DNA of 28,039 bases from NCBI GenBank assembly GCA_045105075.1, contig JBGCDD010000256.1:1-28039 (forward strand). The letters run 5' to 3'. The position numbers and the translations under genes are program-made. Shown in pieces: positions 23,962 to 28,039 of the stretch (position 1 is the first letter of the stretch; the number at the start of each line of letters is the position of its first letter). Source of the DNA: JBGCDD01 sp045105075. GTDB taxonomy: Bacteria > Pseudomonadota > Alphaproteobacteria > Rhodobacterales > Rhodobacteraceae. Below the pieces are notes generated by a model. It was given only the letters and a program-made list of their open reading frames with translations. It was not told where the DNA came from and did no database searches.

Positions 23962-23979
23962 TTTACAGTGGAGCCTCCC

Positions 23980-24219
23980 ATGACAGATGATTTTGAACAT
24001 TGCATCCTGCTGGCCCGGTCCGAACTGCGCCTGGCCAAGACCGTGCTGAACGCTGAAATCAGTGCCTATCCTACGCCCATTGCCGGTTGTGATGTGCAGT
24101 TCAATCACCTGCTGGCACAACGCCAAAAAGTGCAAACCGCGCTGCAATCGCTGGACGACACAGTGTTTGTGCCCACGCCACGCAGCCCGTTTCCCGAGGC
24201 CGGTGTCGAAAGCCGATGA
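23980..24219 (+). CDS. Small protein of unknown function
   Basis: A 79-residue protein starting MTDDFEHCILLARSELRLAK. I do not recognise a family. It looks mainly helical (residues 8-25 and 45-62), with no membrane segment, no signal and two cysteines. ATG 23980 is used because GGAG lies seven bases upstream; the ATG at 23941 would read through the palindrome that probably serves as an operator. Its stop overlaps the next start by four bases as ATGA, so it is made together with the hydroxyacid dehydrogenase and is likely real. A role as a pathway accessory or assembly partner can only be guessed. Confidence 0.7.
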   Translation: MTDDFEHCILLARSELRLAKTVLNAEISAYPTPIAGCDVQFNHLLAQRQKVQTALQSLDDTVFVPTPRSPFPEAGVESR

Positions 24220-25184
24220 AGGTTCACATCCTTGATGATTGGTTTGACACGCTGCGCGGGCTGCCTTGTTTTGCCAAACTGGCCGAGCATGACGTCACAG
24301 TCTGGACCGATCACGAACCCGACCCCGCCGGGCTGGCAGAGCGGGTCAAAGACGCGCAAGCGCTGGTGTTGTTCCGCGAGCGCACCAAGATTGGCGCGGA
24401 TCTGCTGACCCACTTGCCCCGGCTCAAACTGATTTCTCAACGCAGCGTTTACCCGCATGTGGATGTTGCCGCCTGCACTGCCAATGGCGTGTTGCTGAGT
24501 TCCAACATGCATGCTGGCGCGCCGTCCTACGCGGCGGCCGAACACACTTTGGCATTGATCCTGGCCAGCTATCGCCAGATCCCGCAGCAAACGGAATCGC
24601 TGAAATCAGGGGCGTGGCAAAGCGGGGTAGGGCGCACGTTGCGCGGGCGAGTTTTGGGCCTTTATGGCAATGGACGAATTGCCGGCGCGGTTGCCGAATA
24701 CGCCAAAGCCTTGGGAATGAGGGTGCAATATTGGGGCTCGCAAGCCGGGCGCGAGCGGGCGATTGCCGCAGGTGAAACCGTGCCCGAAAGCCGCGCTGCG
24801 TTTTTTGCAAGTTCCGACATTGTCAGCCTTCATGTGCGCCTGAAGCCTGAAACGCGCGGGATTATCACCGCCGCTGATCTGGCGGCAATGGCGCCGCGCG
24901 CGCTGCTTGTGAACACATCGCGATCTGGTCTGATCGCGCCAGGGATGCTGGAGAGCGAAATTCAGCGCGGGCGTATTCACGCCGCCGTTGACGTGTTTGA
25001 CCAAGAACCGCTGCACGATGTGGGGCATGTTTTGCTGACACACCCCAACGTGATCGCCACGCCTCATATTGGCTATGTCACCGAGGACGAGTTCGATCTG
25101 CAATTTTCCGATATTTTCGATCAAATCAACGCCTATGCGGCGGGTGCGCCGATCCACATGATCAACCCGGATGTCTGGTCATAG
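24216..25184 (+). CDS. D-isomer-specific 2-hydroxyacid dehydrogenase
   Basis: A 322-residue NAD(P)-dependent oxidoreductase. The cofactor domain holds GLYGNGRIAG (Rossmann loop at 148-157, GxGxxA form) and the catalytic triad is complete: R236 in LVNTSRSG, E264 in DVFDQEP and H284 in ATPHIGY. The first domain has QRSVYPHVDVAACTANGV, where the family's usual G-x-D-N/H-V-D is SVYPHVDV. Expected reaction: reversible conversion of a 2-oxo acid to a D-2-hydroxy acid. Family substrates include phosphoglycerate, glyoxylate and branched 2-oxo acids; in this operon a dicarboxylic 2-oxo acid produced after the PrpF-like step is a natural guess. Its last six bases overlap the stop of the converging gene. 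Confidence 0.9.
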   Translation: MKVHILDDWFDTLRGLPCFAKLAEHDVTVWTDHEPDPAGLAERVKDAQALVLFRERTKIGADLLTHLPRLKLISQRSVYPHVDVAACTANGVLLSSNMHAGAPSYAAAEHTLALILASYRQIPQQTESLKSGAWQSGVGRTLRGRVLGLYGNGRIAGAVAEYAKALGMRVQYWGSQAGRERAIAAGETVPESRAAFFASSDIVSLHVRLKPETRGIITAADLAAMAPRALLVNTSRSGLIAPGMLESEIQRGRIHAAVDVFDQEPLHDVGHVLLTHPNVIATPHIGYVTEDEFDLQFSDIFDQINAYAAGAPIHMINPDVWS

Positions 25185-25853
25185 CTGCGCGGCGACAAAA
25201 CCATCGGCCACAGCGCGCGCGACAAAATCATTCAGCGCAGCGATGCGGGGATCATCCTTGTCAGGCAGGACCATCGCCTGACGCACCGAGGTCAAAACCC
25301 CCGGCAAAATCCGCACGCCGGCATCTTGGGCAAAGGCTGTTTCCAGCGAAGCACGCACCCCGGCCACTGCGTCACACCGCCCTTCTTTGAACGCGGCGAA
25401 ACTGTCAGGGGGCGTGCCAAAGCGTTGCAATTCGGCATGGCGCAGCGTGTTGGTCAGATACATATCATAGGCCGACCCCTTTGCCGTCAGAACCCGGTGG
25501 CCGTTGCGGTCGACATCTGAAATGTCGCGGATATCCGAGGCAGCGCGCACCGCGAACGTGGCCTCGATCGTCACATAGGGCGTGGTAAAGGCGATCTTTT
25601 GCGCGCGCTGGGCGTCGATGGCCAGAAACCCCACATCCCACAGATCATCGCCGGCATCGGCAAAGACCTTGCCTGCACCAGCATAGATCACCGGCTGGAA
25701 CCGCGCGCCAATCAGGTCGGCCAAACGCTGGGCCAAGGCCGGGCTGACACCGCGAAGCTGGGCGCCATCGCTTTGCACCAACGCTCGGTTGCCGGTGTTG
25801 ATCGCGGCGCGCAGAACGCCGTTTTTGGCCAAAGTGTGCAACGCATCCTGCAT
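25179..25853 (-). CDS. Amino-acid-binding-fold (SBP_bac_3) protein without signal peptide
   Basis: A 224-residue protein with the fold of class 3 solute-binding proteins: GVLRAAINTGNRALVQ (strand one), GVSPALAQRLADLIGARFQPVIY, DAGDDLWDVGFLAIDAQRAQKIAFTTPYVTIEATFAVRA (first to second lobe) and DSFAAFKEGRCDAVAGVR. Family proteins are normally exported, but this one begins MQDALHTLAKNG with no hydrophobic leader. Start 25853 has AAGGGG about nine bases upstream; the longer ORF to 25913 only reaches back into the abrB stop and still gives no signal. It follows the AbrB-type gene by 13 bases in the GntR operon. Cytoplasmic enzymes with this fold, such as cyclohexadienyl dehydratase, show it need not be a transporter part. 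Confidence 0.82.
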   Translation of the reverse strand: MQDALHTLAKNGVLRAAINTGNRALVQSDGAQLRGVSPALAQRLADLIGARFQPVIYAGAGKVFADAGDDLWDVGFLAIDAQRAQKIAFTTPYVTIEATFAVRAASDIRDISDVDRNGHRVLTAKGSAYDMYLTNTLRHAELQRFGTPPDSFAAFKEGRCDAVAGVRASLETAFAQDAGVRILPGVLTSVRQAMVLPDKDDPRIAALNDFVARAVADGFVAAQL

Positions 25854-25866
25854 CGTGTCGTGCCCC

Positions 25867-26892
25867 TTATATACTGGTTTTTTGGAACAGCCGCGCAAAC
25901 AAGGGGGCCCCAAGGATCACCACAAAGATACGCAGCACGTGATGGGCGACCACAAAGGCCATGTCCGCCCCAACGATCAGCGCCAGTACGGTCAGCTCGG
26001 CCTGCCCACCCGGCGCAAACGCCAGAATGGTCTCGAGCGGGGGCGCGAGATCGGCCAGGTGGATGACCTCGGCCACGATCACGGTCAGCACCAGCAAGAT
26101 GAGGCAAAACCCCAAGCCCGCGCTGACATCACGGCGCACTTCGGCCATTGTGACGCCGGCATATTGGCACCCCACAGTCATGCCGATGAAGAACTGCGCC
26201 GCCCAGATCGCCTCGGCCGGGGGGCGATGTTGCAATATGCCGGTCAACGCGAAAGCCGCCGCCAACAACAGTGGCCCGAGGATCGAGGCGCCGAACATAC
26301 CAACCCGTTTGGCCACCTGCCAGCCAACCAACCCGCAAAACACCATCAGCGCCATTTGTTGCCAGCCAAGTGTCGCGGCGGGCACGCCGGGCGGGTTGCT
26401 GAGATCAGCCTGCCACACCCACGACAGCAGAAACGGCAGCGCAACCACAATCACCATCACCCGCGTGGCGTGGATCAGGGACAGCGCGCGCACATCGGCG
26501 CCGGCTTCCTGACCAAACACCAGCATATCCTGCAAACCACCGGGCATTGATCCATAGTAACTGGTGGCAAAATCAAAGCCCCAGAGCCGTTGAAAATAGA
26601 GCACGCCAACCACTCCGATACACCCGGTCATCACCGGGATAATCAGCAAGGTGGGCCACATCCCCATCATCGAGCCCAGCAGCGCAGTGGTGAACGTCGC
26701 GCCCACGGCAACGCCCAGGATGGTGCGCATCGCCTCGTTCACAGGTTTGATACCGCGCATTGGCACACCGGCAAGGGCGGCAATCAGGCAGGCAAAGATC
26801 GGCCCCAAAAGCCAAGGCAACGGCATCGCCAGAAAGCGGAACACAATCACTCCCAACCCCGCGACGGCGAAAGCACTCAGATGCGCGATCAT
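25867..26892 (-). CDS. AbrB-family integral membrane protein
   Basis: A 341-residue membrane protein of about ten hydrophobic segments and of the PF05145/COG3180 type, often wrongly labelled ammonia monooxygenase. It shows the internal duplication typical of the family: PLPWLLGPIFACLIAALAG with FGASILGPLLLAAAFALTG, and YYGSMPGGLQDMLVFGQEAGADVRALSLIHATRV with FAPGGQAELTVLALIVGADMAFVVAHHVLRI. The fit suggests a carrier or exporter; substrates are not established for the family. The name is unrelated to the AbrB DNA-binding protein. Start ATG overlaps the GntR stop by four bases. In an operon with a GntR regulator it may export or take up the same carboxylate. Family confident. Confidence 0.88.
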   Translation of the reverse strand: MIAHLSAFAVAGLGVIVFRFLAMPLPWLLGPIFACLIAALAGVPMRGIKPVNEAMRTILGVAVGATFTTALLGSMMGMWPTLLIIPVMTGCIGVVGVLYFQRLWGFDFATSYYGSMPGGLQDMLVFGQEAGADVRALSLIHATRVMVIVVALPFLLSWVWQADLSNPPGVPAATLGWQQMALMVFCGLVGWQVAKRVGMFGASILGPLLLAAAFALTGILQHRPPAEAIWAAQFFIGMTVGCQYAGVTMAEVRRDVSAGLGFCLILLVLTVIVAEVIHLADLAPPLETILAFAPGGQAELTVLALIVGADMAFVVAHHVLRIFVVILGAPLFARLFQKTSI

Positions 26893-27539
26893 TGCTGCAT
26901 CACCTTCAAACGATGGCGCAGCGAGGTTTGCAAATGGGTCGCCGCTGCCTCGCCTGCAGCTTGGGCATCAGCGTCGCGCAGGGCGGCAATGATCTGTTGA
27001 TGCTGCGCGCTTACCGTGTCGATGCGCGCTTGATCCGCCAAAGTGGTGGGGCCCAACAACATCAGCGCGTTGTTCAACGCCCGCGCGGATTCGAGCAAAA
27101 AGCGGTTGCGCGTGGCCAGATAAATGCACCGGTGAAAGGTCTGGTTCAGCGCCGAGGCGGTCTGAGCATCGCCCTGAACCTGTGCGATTTGGGCGTTCAG
27201 CTCTTCCAGAGTGTCGATCTCGGCGGCACCGGCGTGCTTTGCGGCCATTTCGGCAGCGGTGCGCTCCAGCACCAGCCGCATGTCATAAAGTTCGACCACT
27301 TCGGGTTGCGACAACATGCGGATCACGGCGCCAATACGCGGGCGATGTTCGACGATGCCGTCGCTTTCCAGCTTGCGCAGGGCCTCGCGCACCGGGGTGC
27401 GGGACAGCGATAATCGCGCGGCCACCTCGACCTCGCGCAAGCGGTCTCCCGGCGCAAACTGCCCCTCACGGATCGCCGCGTGCAGTTTCAAATAAGCCAA
27501 TTCGCCTTGCGACATGTCTTGCGCATTTTGATCTGACAT
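26889..27539 (-). CDS. GntR-family regulator, FCD (FadR) subgroup
   Basis: A 216-residue DNA-binding protein. A winged helix is at residues 11-75 with GDRLREVEVAARLSLSRTPVREALRKLESDGIVEHRPRIG, the classic GntR recognition helix. Residues about 80-205 form the helical FCD ligand domain, with candidate metal-binding acidic and His residues in DMRLVLERTAAEM, NQTFHRCIYLATRN, and the two late His in AQHQQIIAALRD and ATHLQ. Such proteins are mostly repressors released by a carboxylate. ATG 27539 has AGGA nine bases upstream. The gene starts 16 bases from a perfect palindrome and is divergent from a TcuA-like gene, the usual self-regulated arrangement. Upstream reading frame to 28013 was rejected. 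Confidence 0.9.
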   Translation of the reverse strand: MSDQNAQDMSQGELAYLKLHAAIREGQFAPGDRLREVEVAARLSLSRTPVREALRKLESDGIVEHRPRIGAVIRMLSQPEVVELYDMRLVLERTAAEMAAKHAGAAEIDTLEELNAQIAQVQGDAQTASALNQTFHRCIYLATRNRFLLESARALNNALMLLGPTTLADQARIDTVSAQHQQIIAALRDADAQAAGEAAATHLQTSLRHRLKVMQQ

Positions 27540-27554
27540 TCTAAGAGATCCTAA

Positions 27555-27576
27555 ATTGTATCCGCTTGGATACAAT
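27555..27576. promoter_or_regulatory. Perfect palindrome between gntR and tcuA-like gene, probable GntR operator
   Basis: Arms ATTGTATCC (27555-27563) and GGATACAAT (27568-27576) match over nine bases with a GCTT spacer. It sits between divergent start codons at 27539 and 27600, so one bound dimer could control both genes. Shape and sequence (TTGTAT-N-ATACAA) fit FCD-type GntR sites. A related palindrome occurs at 23942. Confidence 0.75.
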
Positions 27577-27599
27577 GCATCAGATGAGAAGGAAAGCCA

Positions 27600-28039
27600 A
27601 TGTCTAAATCTGTTATCGTCGTGGGCACCGGAAATGCCGCGCTGTGCGCCGCCATCGCCGCATTGGAAAAGGGCGCCACAGTCACGCTGTTGGAAAAAGC
27701 AGATGAGGCGCTGGCCGGGGGCAACACCAAATACACCGCCGGCGCGATGCGCTTTGCCTATGACGGCGCGGATGATTTGCTGGGCCTGCTGCGTGATCCC
27801 AACGATGCCCGTTTGGCAAACACCGATTTCGGCAGCTACACCACAGCCAAATTTGGTGCGGATTTGTTGGGCTTCAATGATGGGCGCGCGCTGTCGGGCG
27901 AACAGCAAACTCTGGTTGAAACGTCGGGGGAAACGATGCGTTGGCTGGCCTCGCATGATGTCAAATTCGAACCGATCTACAGCCGGCAGAGCTTTGAAAA
28001 AGACGGACGCCACGTGTTCTGGGGCGGGTTGACGCTGGC
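27600..28039 (+). CDS. tcuA: TcuA-like FAD-dependent tricarballylate dehydrogenase, 5' end only
   Basis: The first 146 codons of a flavoprotein that continues beyond the window; its frame has no stop to the end. ATG at 27600 follows AAGGAA. Residues 5-34 form the FAD-binding Rossmann loop with VIVVGTGNAALCAAIA and E32 for the ribose, and GGNTKYTAGAMRFAYDGADDL at 40-60 is the conserved second flavin-contact region, as in TcuA, which oxidises tricarballylate to cis-aconitate. The same family group includes fumarate-reductase-like and 3-ketosteroid dehydrogenase flavoproteins, so the substrate is likely but not proven. It is divergent from the GntR gene across a perfect palindrome. The catalytic C-terminal half cannot be seen here. 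Confidence 0.82.
   Translation, partial: MSKSVIVVGTGNAALCAAIAALEKGATVTLLEKADEALAGGNTKYTAGAMRFAYDGADDLLGLLRDPNDARLANTDFGSYTTAKFGADLLGFNDGRALSGEQQTLVETSGETMRWLASHDVKFEPIYSRQSFEKDGRHVFWGGLTL

Noticed and set aside
25868..25878. Third GntR-like half-site (GTATATAA on the minus strand)
   Set aside because: Only one half is present, and it is the last codons and stop of the AbrB-type gene.
27540..28013. Long N-terminal extension of the GntR frame
   Set aside because: It is antisense to the TcuA-like gene and crosses the operator; the winged helix begins just after the ATG at 27539.
27556..28032. 158-codon plus-strand frame near the end of the window
   Set aside because: It is in a different frame from the TcuA-like gene starting at 27600, which carries flavin-binding motifs.
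1..28039. CRISPR, tRNA, IS or phage elements
   Set aside because: No repeated spacer pattern, cloverleaf, transposase or terminal repeats were seen on reading both strands; short genes for structured RNA cannot be fully excluded without a covariance search.

Overview
The window looks like a chromosomal stretch of an alphaproteobacterium, most plausibly a marine Roseobacter-type Rhodobacteraceae. This is inferred from GC-rich coding bias, strong antisense shadow ORFs, tight ATGA-coupled operons, and gene content: methanethiol oxidase, LIV-type and TTT-type carboxylate transporters, a TcuA-like flavoprotein and a degradative SDR/ALDH pair. No tRNA, rRNA, IS element, phage gene or CRISPR array is visible. 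Coding density is very high, and no gene-free stretch exceeds 300 bases.

Layout. (1) 1-2154, + strand: the 3' end of a methanethiol oxidase gene, a multi-pass membrane protein, a DUF3237 protein and an SDR without the usual YxxxK pair. (2) 2324-3268, + strand: a GST-fold protein with an extra C-terminal domain. (3) 5117-3306, - strand: a periplasmic-binding-fold protein without a signal peptide, then a LigI-type amidohydrolase. (4) 5412-14159, + strand: a complete LIV-type ABC importer (binding protein, two permeases, two ATPases), an aldehyde dehydrogenase, a coniferyl-alcohol-dehydrogenase-like SDR and a flotillin/SPFH protein, ending at a strong hairpin. (5) 15615-14203 (-) and 15895-17460 (+): the RNA ligase gene rtcB diverging from its sigma-54 activator gene rtcR. 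(6) 19507-17457 (-): a TctD/TctE two-component pair, divergent from (7) 19641-25184 (+): TctC, a natural TctA-TctB fusion, a PrpF-family isomerase, a 79-residue unknown protein and a D-2-hydroxyacid dehydrogenase. (8) 27539-25179 (-): a GntR/FCD regulator, an AbrB-family membrane protein and another signal-less binding-fold protein, divergent from (9) 27600-28039 (+): the start of a TcuA-like FAD dehydrogenase, running off the window.

How the parts may fit (inference). Region 4 with region 3 looks like uptake and oxidation of an alcohol/aldehyde substrate, possibly a lignin-type aromatic. Regions 6-9 look like sensing, uptake and processing of a di- or tricarboxylate. LigI-like and PrpF/GalD-like proteins belong to families that act consecutively on 2-pyrone-4,6-dicarboxylate and 4-oxalomesaconate, so the two halves could serve one aromatic-acid route, but they lie about 18 kb apart and the ring-cleavage enzymes are not in the window. 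The most checkable new points are a probable ACG start for tctC, a pair of matching palindromes that may be GntR operators, an altered GAFTGA loop in RtcR, two signal-less binding-fold proteins, an ABC ATPase with a degenerate signature motif, and a 145-residue tail on its partner ATPase.
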